The notes under the pieces are model-generated. The model did no database searches. It was not told the origin of the DNA and worked only from the letters and a program-made list of their open reading frames with translations. Shown piece after piece: positions 1 through 9,158 of a stretch of 64,000 bases of DNA. A program made the translations under genes and the position numbers. Each line of letters opens with the position of its first letter. Position 1 is the first letter of the stretch. Source of the DNA: Chromatium okenii (GTDB lineage Bacteria > Pseudomonadota > Gammaproteobacteria > Chromatiales > Chromatiaceae); contig NZ_PPGH01000037.1 in the NCBI RefSeq assembly GCF_002958735.1, positions 310,001 through 374,000 on the forward strand, written 5' to 3'.

Positions 1-674
1 GCCCGTACTCGCGCAAAAGCACGAATTAACGTTGGAAAATCTTTCTGCTGTTGCAGTCGTCCCATTCCTAAAATAACTGGCGGTTGATTGGGTTCTAACC
101 ACGAATGCGGACAGGGTTCTGCCGCCAATTGATTTAATTCTGGCGTAATGACTGGATTACGAATGACGTTAATGCGTTCGTGGGGAATACGCGCAATCTG
201 CGCAGTATCATCAGCGACGCCTTGCGATACCGCAATAATACGATCAAGTTGCGGATAAAGCAGGCGAATTGGTGCATAACGCAGCCAACGTTCTGGTGCA
301 GTCCGCATTGCCATTGCCGCAGATAAATTGGTTCCTAAGCGCAATACAAGACGGGTATTGATTTGCGCCATTGCTCGCGCTAATACCGCTGCGCGTCCGG
401 CACGATCTTTTGCTGCCAATACCACTGCTGGACGCTGATCGCGCAAATAACGGGCGAATGCGGGAATTGCAGAAAATGTGTGTTTGGTGTGCAATTGAAT
501 TAAATTAACTTGTGGCGGTAAACGCGCAAGATGTGGACTATTAGCACGCACCACAACCAAATCAACCGGTTGATCAAGTGCTATAAAACCGCGTATTAAA
601 TTAATTAACATGCGTTCAACGCCACCGCTTCCAGAAAAGGACGCAAACACAGTAAGCAATGGTTTTTTTTTCAT
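1..674 (-). CDS. GT4-family glycosyltransferase, C-terminus cut by window edge
   Basis: Reading leftwards from ATG at 674, an open frame of 224 codons runs off the window without a stop. It begins MKKKPLLTVFASFSGSGG, followed by VERMLINLIRGF, the glycine-rich start of a GT-B donor/acceptor fold. The visible end, ILGMGRLQQQKDFPTLIRAF, is the usual entry into the nucleotide-sugar-binding C-terminal domain of glycosyltransferase family 4. The segment DRIIAVSQGVADD before it is also typical. The likely role is transfer of a sugar from an activated donor in cell-surface polysaccharide or LPS synthesis. The acceptor cannot be told, and the remaining third lies outside the window. Confidence 0.85.
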   Translation of the reverse strand, partial: MKKKPLLTVFASFSGSGGVERMLINLIRGFIALDQPVDLVVVRANSPHLARLPPQVNLIQLHTKHTFSAIPAFARYLRDQRPAVVLAAKDRAGRAAVLARAMAQINTRLVLRLGTNLSAAMAMRTAPERWLRYAPIRLLYPQLDRIIAVSQGVADDTAQIARIPHERINVIRNPVITPELNQLAAEPCPHSWLEPNQPPVILGMGRLQQQKDFPTLIRAFARVR

Positions 675-788
675 AACGTGTCACAATTCGCAATTTATTT
701 ATATTGAAATGCCAGAAAAACGCTAATCAATAAATACATCTGGCATGAGTTGGGGAGATTTTTAATTGTCGCATTTTAATACTTGACT

Positions 789-935
789 TCATTTGGGATA
801 GATGTGCGGAAGGGCAGTGCAAGCTGCGCCGGTTCCATTTCCCGGTATGCCAACCTTTCGCATCATCTGCCCACCCCAGTTGGCATTGGGATCGGCGATT
901 TTCATTTGCATGAAATCGGAGACAGAAAACGCCAT
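789..935 (-). CDS. possible 48-residue protein, unrecognised
   Basis: ATG at 935 opens 48 codons to a TGA at 789-791. The product starts MAFSVSDFMQMKIADPNANW, then has a GG pair, a KVGIPGNGTG segment and ends ALPHIYPK. The composition looks more protein-like than the overlapping longer minus frame (727-957), which is rich in Arg, Cys and Trp. There is no clear Shine-Dalgarno sequence and I do not recognise a family. It could be a small peptide gene, or the tail of a decayed gene. Confidence 0.25.
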   Translation of the reverse strand: MAFSVSDFMQMKIADPNANWGGQMMRKVGIPGNGTGAACTALPHIYPK

Positions 936-1033
936 TGATGTTCAAATGGATAATCAAATAAAACTTAGGCGGCGATAGTTTGTTTAATTTTTCACGCCTA
1001 CATAAAAGATAGCATTATCGGTAACTTATGAAA

Positions 1034-1056
1034 GGGGGTAGTCGCTAACTACTCCC
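1034..1056 (-). terminator. hairpin after tpm
   Basis: A 9-bp stem with one G-U pair and a 5-nt loop. Read on the minus strand it is followed by only CTTTCAT, a short T tract. It lies about 100 bp past the tpm stop, so it may end that transcript, but it is a weak terminator by sequence. Confidence 0.35.
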
Positions 1057-1152
1057 TTCAGCCAGCAGGCAAAATCTAAAAAATAACCATCACCTATTTA
1101 GCAGTATGGTCACAATAACCTAACTCACAAAGCCGTTTTATCCAACACTTCA

Positions 1153-1797
1153 TCACTCAAGTTTCCACACCTGTTCTGCCAGCGCCGTGACACCGCGCTG
1201 GCGCAAATTTGGCGCTTCATTTAATACATCAAAATTTGCCAATTCAATAATGGTTTTACCTGCAAATATCTGTGCGATTTCATTGCGCTGCACTGCAAAC
1301 GGTGGTCCCGCCATTTGCTGTTGATCGTAATCAAATGTAATCAATAATTGAGCAGCATTTGGAGCCAGCATTTTAAGCTGCGCTGCGTAACTTTCGCGCA
1401 ATGCTGGCGGCAAAGCCACCAACGCACCACGATCATAAACTGCATGTATTTCAGGAAGATGTGCTGGTGTGAGTGCGAAAAAATCGCCACACAGCAGCGT
1501 TAATTCATCGACTTGATAACTGCGGAATGGTGACGCATCAGTCATTACCGCTGTTAAACCGTTTTCTGTTAAGAATTCTTCGATTGCCAGTGGACTGAGT
1601 TCGACACCAATTACACGCAGACCTTGGCTCATTAGCCACAGCAAATCCAATGTTTTACCGCATAATGGAACCAATACCGCTGCATTTGCTGGCAAGTTAA
1701 ATTGTGGCCAAAACTCCTGTAAATGCCGATTGATTTCTGGTAAATGCCAGCCGGTTTCGCCCTGTTGCCAGCGTTCAAGCCAAAATTCTGGTGTCAT
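1153..1797 (-). CDS. tpm: thiopurine S-methyltransferase
   Basis: A 214-residue SAM-dependent methyltransferase of the bacterial TPMT family, which methylates thiopurines and, in several bacteria, selenium and tellurium oxyanions. The N-terminus MTPEFWLERWQQGETGWH is the family signature. The SAM-binding motif I region follows as VLVPLCGKTLDLLWL, and VYDRGALVALPP is the conserved later motif. Length matches the usual 210-220 residues. The frame could extend to a TTG at 1815, but ATG at 1797 gives the canonical family N-terminus. It lies 51 bp beyond the RND permease stop on the same strand, so it may be co-transcribed. Confidence 0.93.
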   Translation of the reverse strand: MTPEFWLERWQQGETGWHLPEINRHLQEFWPQFNLPANAAVLVPLCGKTLDLLWLMSQGLRVIGVELSPLAIEEFLTENGLTAVMTDASPFRSYQVDELTLLCGDFFALTPAHLPEIHAVYDRGALVALPPALRESYAAQLKMLAPNAAQLLITFDYDQQQMAGPPFAVQRNEIAQIFAGKTIIELANFDVLNEAPNLRQRGVTALAEQVWKLE

Positions 1798-1848
1798 TGC
1801 AAGTATTCCATTCAAAAATGATGCCCGCTTTGAATAAGGGGCTGGGAT

Positions 1849-4800
1849 TTATTCCGGTTTGTCGCCCATTAACCGCCGCACAACCACATAAAAAGTGGGC
1901 ACGAATAAGACACCGAGTAAGGTTGCGCCAATCATGCCGCCCATAACACCAGTACCAATCGCATGACGACTATTCGCGCCAGCGCCGCTTGATAATACCA
2001 GCGGTAAGACGCCCAGAATAAACGCAATGGATGTCATTAAAATGGGGCGAAAACGCAGCCGACTGGCTTCTAATGTCGCTTCTAAGACGTTCATTCCTGA
2101 TTGGCGCAGCGTGTTGGCGAATTCAATAATTAAAATTGCGTTTTTTGCCGATAGTCCAATCACCGCAATTAAACCAACGTTGAAATAGACATCATTTTCT
2201 AATCCGCGCAACCAAGTGAAGCTCAATGCGCCTAATACGCCAAGCGGAACCACTAACATTACTGCTGCTGGAATAGACCAACTTTCATAGAGCGCAGCCA
2301 ATGCTAAAAAAATCACTAATAGCGACAACGCAAATAGAATTGGCGCCTGTTGACCGGAAATGATTTCTTGAAATGATGATCCAGACCATTCGTAGCCAAT
2401 GCCATTGGGCAAATCGTTTTCAACAATGGATGCCATCGCCTTCATTGCTTGCCCAGAACTGTGACCGGGTGACGCGCTGCCGTTGATTTGAATGGCACCA
2501 TAGCCGTTATAATGGTCAATGGCTGGCGGTGCATTATTCCAACTTGCAGTGACGACGCTACTCAATGGAACCATGTCATCTAATCCGCCACGACTGCTCG
2601 GAATGTAATAGTGATTGAGGTCTTCTGGACGGCTGCGGAATGCGGCATCTGCTTGCAAAAGCACCTTTAAGACCCGCCCTTGATAATTGAAATCGTTGGC
2701 GTAGACCGGCGCGAGCATTAATTGAATTGCGCCATAAATATCGGCCAGCGTTAAGCCCATGGCTTGCGCTTGTAAGCGATCAACCGTGAATTGCACTTGT
2801 GGCGCATCTTCTAATTGATTGGGGCGCACTCCTGCTAATACTGGATTTTTTCCTGCTGCGCCGAGCAGTGCATTTTGTGCCTGCATCAATTGCGCGTGAC
2901 CCAATCCGGCGCGATCTTCTAAACGGAAATCAAATCCGCCAAAGCGTCCCAATCCGCGCACGGTTGGCATATTCACCACGAAAATTCGTGCTTCCTGAAT
3001 TGACTGCAACATGCCATTGGCTGCCGGAATAAACGCTTTGATTTGTTCATTCGGTTTAAGACGTTGATCCCAATTTTTTAAGCGAATAAAACCCAGTCCG
3101 ACGTTTTCGCCCTGACCGACAAAACTGAATCCGGCGACATGCAGCACGCGATCCACTGCCGGATGTTGTTTCAAAATGGCTTCCATTTTTTTCAATACGG
3201 CGCTGGTGCGTTGCAAACTCGCGCCCGGTGGTAACTGGATGATTGCAAACGCATAACCCTGATCTTCTTCTGGCAGAAAACTGGTCGGCAGCTTGACGTA
3301 CAGATAACCGGCAACTGTCACCAGCGCAATAAACGCCACCATCCAGCGCGGCGTGTGACGAATCGCGGCGCTCACGCGCTTGAGATAAGTTTTCGCAATC
3401 CAGCCGTAACCGCTATTAAAACCGCGCAGAAACCAATTCGGGCGGTCGTGCGTGGGACGCAGCAGCGTCGCGCACAGCGCCGGCGTAAAACTCAACGCCA
3501 TCAGCGCCGAAATGCCCATTGAAATCGCAATCGTCAGCGAAAACTGCCGGTAAATGACGCCGACACTGCCGCCAACCAATGCCATCGGTAAAAACACGGC
3601 AGCCAGCACCAGCGTCATCGCAATCACTGCGCCGGTGATTTGATCCATCGCTTTTCGCGCTGCTTCGATGGGCGACAGTTTTTCTTCCGTCATCAGTCGT
3701 TCGACGTTTTCAACCACGACGATGGCGTCATCGACGACCAGACCAATTGCCAGCACTAATCCGAATAAACTCAGAACGTTAATTGAAAATCCGACGGCGT
3801 ACATTCCGGCAAATGCGCCGGTAATTGCCACTGGCACGACTAAAGTTGGAATGAGCGTGGCGCGTAAATTCTGTAAAAACAGCAGCATCACCAGAAACAC
3901 CAGCACCACCGCTTCGGCCAGCGTTTTCACTACTTCTTTGATTGAGATTTCAACGAATTGCGTGCTGTCATACGGCGATACCCAATCCACGCCGTTCGGC
4001 AAATAACGCACCAGTGCATCCATTTTGGCGCGTACCGCTCGCGCCACATCAAGCGCGTTGGCTTCCGGCGCGAGTTGAATCGCAAAGCCAGCGACGGAAT
4101 CGCCCGCCAAATGCACTTCGCGTCCGAATGATTCCGCGCCCAGCCCAATGCGGGCGACATCTTTTAATTGAATGTGACTGCCGTTGGGATTGGCGTACAG
4201 GATGATGTCGCCAAATTCTTCGGCGCTGGTGAAGCGGCTGGCGGCACTGACTGACGCGGTAAAACCCTGACCGGGCAACGCCGGTTCTGCGCCAATCGAA
4301 CCGGCAGCGACTTGAATGTTTTGCGCTCGCACTGCGTCCAACACTGCGGCGGCGCTGAGGCCGTAGCCGCGCAGTTTGTCGGGATCAAGCCAAATCCGCA
4401 TCGCATAACCCGCGCCGAATTGCGTCGCGCCACCAACGCCGGGCAAGCGTCGAATCGGATCGAGAATCTGCGCGGCGATCAGGTTGTCGAGCGCGTAACT
4501 GTCAATTGTCGGATCGGTGGATTTGAGCGCCACCACCATCAGGAAATCGCCGTTGGCTTTGGCGACGGTGATGCCGTTGCGGACGACTTCTTCCGGCAAG
4601 CGGGATTGCGCCACGCTCAACCGATTTTGCACCTGCACTTGCGCGATGTTGGGATCAGTGCCGGTTTCAAAGGTCAGGGTGATTTGCGCCGAACCGTTGG
4701 AGCGCGAAGTGGAATCGAAATACAGCAGGTTATCCACGCCAGTCAGTTGCTGCTCGATCACCGAAGTCACGGTTTTTTCGAGCACTTCGGCGCTGGCGCC

Positions 4801-4950
4801 GGGGTAATTGGCGTTGATGCTGACTTGCGGCGGTGCGATGGGCGGATATGCCGACACTGGCAATTGGAAAATGGCGACGGTGCCGCCGAGCGTGATGAGA
4901 ATCGCAATCACCCACGCGAAAATCGGACGATCAATAAAAAAGCGTGGCAT
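1849..4950 (-). CDS. RND multidrug efflux permease (HAE1/AcrB type)
   Basis: A 1033-residue inner-membrane drug/proton antiporter of the AcrB/MexB class, the usual length. The start MPRFFIDRPIFAWVIA is the first transmembrane helix signature. The transmembrane-4 proton-relay motif appears as GLVVDDAIVVVENVERL, with the paired aspartates, and the matching lysine sits in IGLSAKNAILIIEFAN in the second half. The two large periplasmic loops, each following the first helix of a half, are complete. It starts 11 bp after the adaptor gene, so the two form an operon. No TolC-type outer-membrane partner is seen, so a channel encoded elsewhere is presumed. The substrate range cannot be inferred. Confidence 0.95.
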   Translation of the reverse strand: MPRFFIDRPIFAWVIAILITLGGTVAIFQLPVSAYPPIAPPQVSINANYPGASAEVLEKTVTSVIEQQLTGVDNLLYFDSTSRSNGSAQITLTFETGTDPNIAQVQVQNRLSVAQSRLPEEVVRNGITVAKANGDFLMVVALKSTDPTIDSYALDNLIAAQILDPIRRLPGVGGATQFGAGYAMRIWLDPDKLRGYGLSAAAVLDAVRAQNIQVAAGSIGAEPALPGQGFTASVSAASRFTSAEEFGDIILYANPNGSHIQLKDVARIGLGAESFGREVHLAGDSVAGFAIQLAPEANALDVARAVRAKMDALVRYLPNGVDWVSPYDSTQFVEISIKEVVKTLAEAVVLVFLVMLLFLQNLRATLIPTLVVPVAITGAFAGMYAVGFSINVLSLFGLVLAIGLVVDDAIVVVENVERLMTEEKLSPIEAARKAMDQITGAVIAMTLVLAAVFLPMALVGGSVGVIYRQFSLTIAISMGISALMALSFTPALCATLLRPTHDRPNWFLRGFNSGYGWIAKTYLKRVSAAIRHTPRWMVAFIALVTVAGYLYVKLPTSFLPEEDQGYAFAIIQLPPGASLQRTSAVLKKMEAILKQHPAVDRVLHVAGFSFVGQGENVGLGFIRLKNWDQRLKPNEQIKAFIPAANGMLQSIQEARIFVVNMPTVRGLGRFGGFDFRLEDRAGLGHAQLMQAQNALLGAAGKNPVLAGVRPNQLEDAPQVQFTVDRLQAQAMGLTLADIYGAIQLMLAPVYANDFNYQGRVLKVLLQADAAFRSRPEDLNHYYIPSSRGGLDDMVPLSSVVTASWNNAPPAIDHYNGYGAIQINGSASPGHSSGQAMKAMASIVENDLPNGIGYEWSGSSFQEIISGQQAPILFALSLLVIFLALAALYESWSIPAAVMLVVPLGVLGALSFTWLRGLENDVYFNVGLIAVIGLSAKNAILIIEFANTLRQSGMNVLEATLEASRLRFRPILMTSIAFILGVLPLVLSSGAGANSRHAIGTGVMGGMIGATLLGVLFVPTFYVVVRRLMGDKPE

Positions 4951-4961
4951 ATCAACGTCCT

Positions 4962-6141
4962 TTATTTACTACTGGGCGCTGGCGCAGCGCCAGCAGCAGG
5001 TTTTGGTGCGGCAAGTTTGGCCACTGCGCCCGGCTTCACTTTCTGTAAACCGGCAACGATGACCTGCTCGCCGTTACTCAATTCGCCCGTCACGACCCAA
5101 TCGCTGTGCGTCATCACGCGAGTATCCACGCGCCGCGCTGCGACCACGCCATCAGCGCCTAACACCATGACCGATGCGCCTTTGTCATCACGCAGCACTG
5201 CGGCTTGTGGCAGCACAAACGCATGTTCCAATTGCCCGGTCGTTAGGCGCAGCGTGACGAACATGCCCGGCAGCAGCGCCCGCTGCGGATTGCTCAATGT
5301 GGTGCGCAGCGACACTGCGCCGGTATTGGGATCAACTGCGAGATCAGAAAAATCCAGCGTTCCCGTTTCGGAATAGGTCGCGCCGTCGGACAGCAACACT
5401 TCAACCTTGGTTTTCGATGCAGCTTTGTTCCCCAGCGGCTGGCTGGCTCCATGCTGCAATTCGGCAAGTTCGCGCACCGATTGACTAAAGTTGATGTAGA
5501 TCGGATCAATTTGCTCCACCGCAGTCATCAGCGTCGCTTCGCCTTGCCCAACCAACGCGCCTTCCGTGACCAATGCTCGCCCCGCACGTCCGGCAATCGG
5601 AGCGCGAACGGTGGCGTAACTGAGATCAAGTCGCGCACTTTCGATATTGGCGCGTGCCTGCATCACTACCGCAGCGGTGGTGCGTTCATTCGCCAGCGCC
5701 GTGTCTACATCCTGTTGAGAAATGGTCTTTTTTTCGCGCAATTCGCTGTAACGGCGAGCAGTGAGCGCCGCATTCACAGCATCCGCTTCTGCCTTTGCCA
5801 GCGCCGCTTCTTCCGCCCGCAATTTGGCCTGCAACTGCGCCGGATCAATTTTGAATAGCACCGCGCCCGCGTTGACATCCGTCCCTTCGGTGTACACCCG
5901 CTCCAACACAATGCCGGCCACTCGCGCCCGTACCTGCGCAATGCGCGTGGCTGCCAGCCGTCCCACCAATTCGCGGTGAGCGGCGCAGTCTGACTTTTTG
6001 CAGTGATGACAGAGACTTCTGGCGTTGGCATCGGCGGCGGACCAGCGGGTTTGTCGCCCCTGCGCCCGGCAATAAATCGCAGCCGAATAGCATTGCAGCG
6101 GCAATACTGGCAATAAAAATGCGTCCTAAAATCAAATTCAT
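4962..6141 (-). CDS. RND periplasmic adaptor lipoprotein, two frameshifts
   Basis: The membrane-fusion protein of the efflux pump, which would bridge the permease and an outer-membrane channel. ATG at 6141 opens MNLILGRIFIASIAAAMLFG followed by Cys, a lipoprotein signal with an AMLFGC-like lipobox. The reading then changes frame twice. Restoring one G in the run of four (C run 6057-6060 on the plus strand) leads into GDKPAGPPPMPTPEVSV. Restoring one C near 5975 leads from SQTAPLT into RELVGRLAATRIAQVRA. The rest is open to 4962, with the biotinyl-lipoyl hairpin, coiled coil (AEEAALAKAEADAVNAALTA) and beta-barrel regions. Single-base homopolymer loss suggests sequence error rather than a dead gene. 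Confidence 0.85.
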
Positions 6142-6244
6142 CGTGATTTCTCAATGAAGCAGCAACTGCGTTAACACTGGATTTTATTATGAATGATTTA
6201 ACATTTTTATGTCAGCAGTTTTTGTGAATCTTAAACAGCGGGAC

Positions 6245-6285
6245 AATGCTCGAAATGCGCTTATTTCCGCAACACATCGAGCATT
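6245..6285. repeat. 9-bp inverted repeat upstream of the efflux operon
   Basis: AATGCTCGA (6245-6253) and its exact complement TCGAGCATT (6277-6285) are separated by 23 bp, about 105 bp upstream of the adaptor start. It could be an operator for an efflux repressor or an RNA hairpin; no regulator gene is adjacent. The rest of 6142-6380 shows no convincing gene. Confidence 0.4.
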
Positions 6286-6335
6286 ATTCGCGCTGCTGAC
6301 TGCCGGTAACGCAGATCACTTGCAGTCTCTCGTAT

Positions 6336-6710
6336 TAAAACAGCAAGCACGTTTTTCCAGTCAACAACAGCGATGTATTTTTATGCTTCAATGAAGACTT
6401 TTGTCATGCCTAAAAACTCAAACGTCTCATCATCTTCTCCTCTATCTTCCCATGCGATGTGGAGTTTAATCGCCTCTTGAGCACGCTCCCTTAACAGTTC
6501 AATTGATTCAGCTTGAACATAACAGCCGCGTAAGCCGATGACTGATCCAATAAATATGCCCTGAGCATCGCGTTCAACCCCCATGCTAAACTCTTTTTTT
6601 GTTTCTATCTCTGGTGTTGATGACATCTTCTAATCTCCGTAGTTTATTGACAATTTTCATTCGTTCAATCATTTGCATCATTGACAATGCCGCTGTCTTT
6701 GTCGGTTTTC
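6336..6710 (-). repeat. HicB cassette, copy 1 (with flanks)
   Basis: This stretch aligns with 9108-9472 in the same orientation. It includes the 3' flank (CGTATTAAAA, then a shared TTTTCCAGT), the HicB gene and the 5' flank (TTCTAATCTCC, TAGTTTATTGACAAT and TCAATCATTTGCATC on the plus strand). The coding parts differ more than the flanks do. Confidence 0.7.
6381..6626 (-). CDS. HicB-family antitoxin-like protein (orphan 1)
   Basis: An 81-residue protein with the partial RNase H-like HicB fold: a strand ending in GVERDAQGIFIGSV, then GLRGCYVQAESIELLRER, and a helix QEAIKLHI. HicB proteins neutralise HicA mRNA interferases and often repress their own operon. No HicA gene lies directly beside it, and it lacks an obvious C-terminal DNA-binding domain, so it is an orphan by context. 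It is a diverged duplicate of the HicB at 9159-9389. Its upstream flank runs directly into a relic of the type ISP restriction gene. Confidence 0.75.
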   Translation of the reverse strand: MSSTPEIETKKEFSMGVERDAQGIFIGSVIGLRGCYVQAESIELLRERAQEAIKLHIAWEDRGEDDETFEFLGMTKVFIEA

Positions 6711-6766
6711 ACTCGCTGCTGGTGCTGGGTCGTCGTATAAATAGAGCGGGAAACATTGAGTTATAC
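6655..6766 (-). pseudogene. relic of type ISP restriction gene (two C-terminal pieces joined)
   Basis: Read on the minus strand, the first part encodes QCFPLYLYDDPAPAAS, matching QCFPLYLYDEPAPATS of the intact type ISP gene (about 11583-11630). It is followed at once by VKTDKDSGIVNDAND, matching the piece at about 11028-11075. About 500 bp lying between these in the intact gene is absent here. The relic sits between the restriction endonuclease stop (6775) and the HicB start (6626). The order of the two pieces is the same as in the intact gene. Confidence 0.75.
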
Positions 6767-6774
6767 CATTCTTA

Positions 6775-7644
6775 TTAGATTAAGAAGCCTCGGTCTATTC
6801 CGTGAGAAATACCGCCTTCCCAATCACTAGTAAGAAATTCACGCACACTGTTGAAACAGTGATTTATTACGTCATCATAAATAGGATTCTTTTGATAGTT
6901 GGTGTCATACCTGAACTCGCGGTCTGTGTTTTTCTGCTTTCTAAGAACGTAAATTTGGTCAATTTTGTATTTTTTAAGATTGACTGAGCCAGTAAGTTTT
7001 AACCATTCAGCAACAACGATGTACATTGCGTTTGGATTTTTCTGCTTGAGTTGTTCAGCAGCAGTCGATACATCTTGAAGCATTGTTTTATCGAGATATG
7101 TTTTGCATTCAATTGCAACTGCGGGAATGTCCCAATCGTGCTCTTCAATTAATGCCGAGCCACGACATTTCATTGTCGTTTTTACGCTTGCGCCGATAGT
7201 AAAGTCGTGATCTTTTATTTCAAATAAAGCGTGAGGTTTCTTTATCATATGCAGGTACGATGGAGCTCTGAAGAAAATGTCCTTAAATGAATGAGATTTA
7301 CCGATTAAGGCATATTCTGAAATACCAAAAACAAGGTCTCTAAACAAGTAATACATGAATTCTTCTAAAACAGAAGAATGAAGGTTTGAGCGAGAATCGA
7401 ATTTTTCAGCGTAATGCTGTTGATCTAAAAAATCCTTGTAATCATTTAGCAGCTTGACTCGTTTTTCTATAGTTAGAAAATCTTTTTCACTCACATCGGC
7501 AACGGGGCCGCGAAGAACTTCGTTGGCGGTTTTCCACTGATCGTAGCGAAATCTAATCTCAGATAAATACCGACGTGATTCTGCATCTTTGTATTTAGTT
7601 TGATGATGTTCTTTTTGTTCTAAGTTATTCCCATGAACGTACAT
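6775..7644 (-). CDS. type II restriction endonuclease, DdeI/Bpu10I-like
   Basis: A 289-residue protein next to a cytosine-5 methyltransferase, with a PD-(D/E)XK nuclease core: AVAIECKTYLDKTM around residues 175-188 holds E179 and K181. The sequence resembles the Bpu10I/DdeI restriction family as I remember it, whose members cut CCTNAGC or CTNAG; the site here cannot be read from sequence. Bpu10I uses two subunits, whereas a single nuclease gene is present here, suggesting a homodimer and a palindromic site. The start ATG (7644) lies one base past the methyltransferase stop, with its ribosome site inside that gene's end, so the two are translated in series. Confidence 0.75.
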   Translation of the reverse strand: MYVHGNNLEQKEHHQTKYKDAESRRYLSEIRFRYDQWKTANEVLRGPVADVSEKDFLTIEKRVKLLNDYKDFLDQQHYAEKFDSRSNLHSSVLEEFMYYLFRDLVFGISEYALIGKSHSFKDIFFRAPSYLHMIKKPHALFEIKDHDFTIGASVKTTMKCRGSALIEEHDWDIPAVAIECKTYLDKTMLQDVSTAAEQLKQKNPNAMYIVVAEWLKLTGSVNLKKYKIDQIYVLRKQKNTDREFRYDTNYQKNPIYDDVINHCFNSVREFLTSDWEGGISHGIDRGFLI

Positions 7645-7645
7645 T

Positions 7646-8830
7646 TTAGCTCCGAAGTTGGTTAATGATATTTTCTGCGATTGCTTTTGCTAGTAGCGGT
7701 GGAACTGCATTGCCAACTTGGTTGTACTGACATAAATACTTTTCCTCAACGCGACCTTCACGCTGAAGCAATTTATGGCTAACCACAGTCGGCTTACCTT
7801 TGAAAACGTACCAGTCAGGAAAAGACTGAATTCTTGCGCCTTCACGAGTAGTAAAGTTTCTATTCATATAAGGATGAACAAAGTTTGCATAAAAAGATGC
7901 CGCTATCGTATGACATTGCCGATCAGGGTGCATTCGCCGGTTATTTTGTCCGTATGTTTTTTCTGAAAATTCTGCACTATTCCTTTTCAGTGGACGCAAG
8001 TGATCAGGTACATTCGCTGTAGAGTCGCCCCACATCATTGTTGCAAAGCGAGCAACAAGGCGTTGTGAGTGATTCATGGCTTTATGATTAAACAGCTTAT
8101 TAGAACCAGCGCGGAGAAGTCGTTGGTAGTTGTTTTGTGGTGGCTTAGAATAAGCACATTCTTCTTCGCCTTCTCGTGCTTTAATTTCTGGAAGATCAGA
8201 AATAGCATCCCATAGTGTTGGGCATTTATCCAAATGCGCTTCCAGAAAATCTGGAGTGCTCATTATTGAATGCGTTTTTTCTGGAAAAGGTGTATTTAAT
8301 TTTATTGTCGATGCAACAACGAAAAGGCGTTTTCTGATTTGAGGAATTCCATAGTCTGTGGCATCTAGGATTCGATAATTGACCTCGTAACCAATTTCTC
8401 GCAACTTGGCTATAACAATATCAATTACAAGTTCTCCATTTGCAGTGCGTGCTTTAACTAGATTAGGCACGTTTTCCATGATCATAATTTGTGGTTTGAG
8501 CAAGCGACCAACTCTAATGAATTCTTCAAAAAGAGAATTACGCGGGTCTTTGTGGTCGCAGCTATTCTTATTACAGATTGAGAAACCTTGACAAGGTGGT
8601 CCACCCAATATGATGTTCGGTCGAATTTTTCCAAACATAGTCATAATTTGTTCGTCAGTCATCGTCGTGATGTCACTCTGTATCACTTTAGCTTCAGGGT
8701 GATTAAACTGAAATGTTTCACATGCCCAACGATCTATTTCAATGGCACCAATAATATCGGCACCAGCCAGCTGGAATCCAAGGCTAAATCCACCTGCGCC
8801 AGCAAATATGTCCAATACAGAATAATACAT
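7646..8830 (-). CDS. DNA (cytosine-5) methyltransferase
   Basis: A 394-residue m5C methyltransferase with all main motifs: I FAGAGGFSLG (residues 9-18), IV GGPPCQGFS with catalytic C80, VI ENV (119-121), VIII QIRKR (164-168) and X YNQVGNAVPPLLAKAI near the C-terminus. The variable target-recognition region lies between about 200 and 350. It should protect host DNA from the nuclease encoded immediately downstream. Its upstream side abuts a relic of the type ISP gene, so the pair appears to be an inserted module. Confidence 0.95.
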   Translation of the reverse strand: MYYSVLDIFAGAGGFSLGFQLAGADIIGAIEIDRWACETFQFNHPEAKVIQSDITTMTDEQIMTMFGKIRPNIILGGPPCQGFSICNKNSCDHKDPRNSLFEEFIRVGRLLKPQIMIMENVPNLVKARTANGELVIDIVIAKLREIGYEVNYRILDATDYGIPQIRKRLFVVASTIKLNTPFPEKTHSIMSTPDFLEAHLDKCPTLWDAISDLPEIKAREGEEECAYSKPPQNNYQRLLRAGSNKLFNHKAMNHSQRLVARFATMMWGDSTANVPDHLRPLKRNSAEFSEKTYGQNNRRMHPDRQCHTIAASFYANFVHPYMNRNFTTREGARIQSFPDWYVFKGKPTVVSHKLLQREGRVEEKYLCQYNQVGNAVPPLLAKAIAENIINQLRS

Positions 8831-9158
8831 GTTGCCTTCTTCGCTAGATATTCATAATCGTAATGATGCCAGCCATAAACGTATCGCGTCTATTATTAGT
8901 TTTTTTCTTCTTTTCTGCGGCACTTTTTTTGCCAATTTTATCGGTAATTGCTACTTGTATCTTTTTAGAATCGCGCCCAATGAATTCCAACTTATTCACC
9001 AACGCATCAAAATGATTCACCAGTATGCACAGGCACGACGGTTGTTCTTCCGTCTGGATGGCGCATGAAATGATGACTGCCTTTAATTCTTATCACTTAA
9101 AATTTCACTCGTATTAAAATATCAACCACGTCTTTTCCAGTTAAAGATGGCAGTTTAT
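8831..9158. other. 328-bp gap holding gene relics
   Basis: No intact gene. Most of it is the type ISP relic (8883-9016). The part from 9108 on belongs to the duplicated HicB cassette flank. The remaining roughly 90 bp (9017-9107) shows nothing I recognise. Confidence 0.6.
8883..9016 (-). pseudogene. relic of type ISP restriction gene (mid-gene segment)
   Basis: About 130 bp aligns with 13742-13876 of the intact type ISP gene with scattered mismatches and small indels. On the minus strand both encode KLEFIGRDSKK followed by ITDKIGKKSAA and a lysine tract. The copy is out of frame in places and has no start or stop of its own. It lies immediately upstream of the methyltransferase gene. Confidence 0.8.

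Larger units (their letters stand above)
675..1152. other. 478-bp gap between glycosyltransferase and tpm
   Basis: No recognised gene lies here. The gap holds one possible 48-codon minus-strand ORF (789-935) and a compact hairpin (1034-1056), listed separately. An inverted hexamer pair TAGGCG/CGCCTA (about 966-1002) encloses an AT-rich loop upstream of the small ORF. Confidence 0.6.

Noticed and set aside
727..957. 76-codon minus-strand ORF between the glycosyltransferase and tpm
   Set aside because: Composition rich in Arg, Cys, His and Trp and no ribosome site; the overlapping 48-codon frame looks more like protein.
4312..5376. 354-codon plus-strand ORF antisense to the efflux genes
   Set aside because: Mirror of the permease and adaptor coding frames in GC-richer DNA, with no recognisable domain.
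6209..6394. 61-codon plus-strand ORF before the HicB gene
   Set aside because: Part of it lies in the flank shared with the second HicB cassette, where the frame is not kept; no ribosome site.
8829..9068. 79-codon plus-strand ORF
   Set aside because: It is the antisense of the type ISP relic; the sense-strand match explains the sequence.
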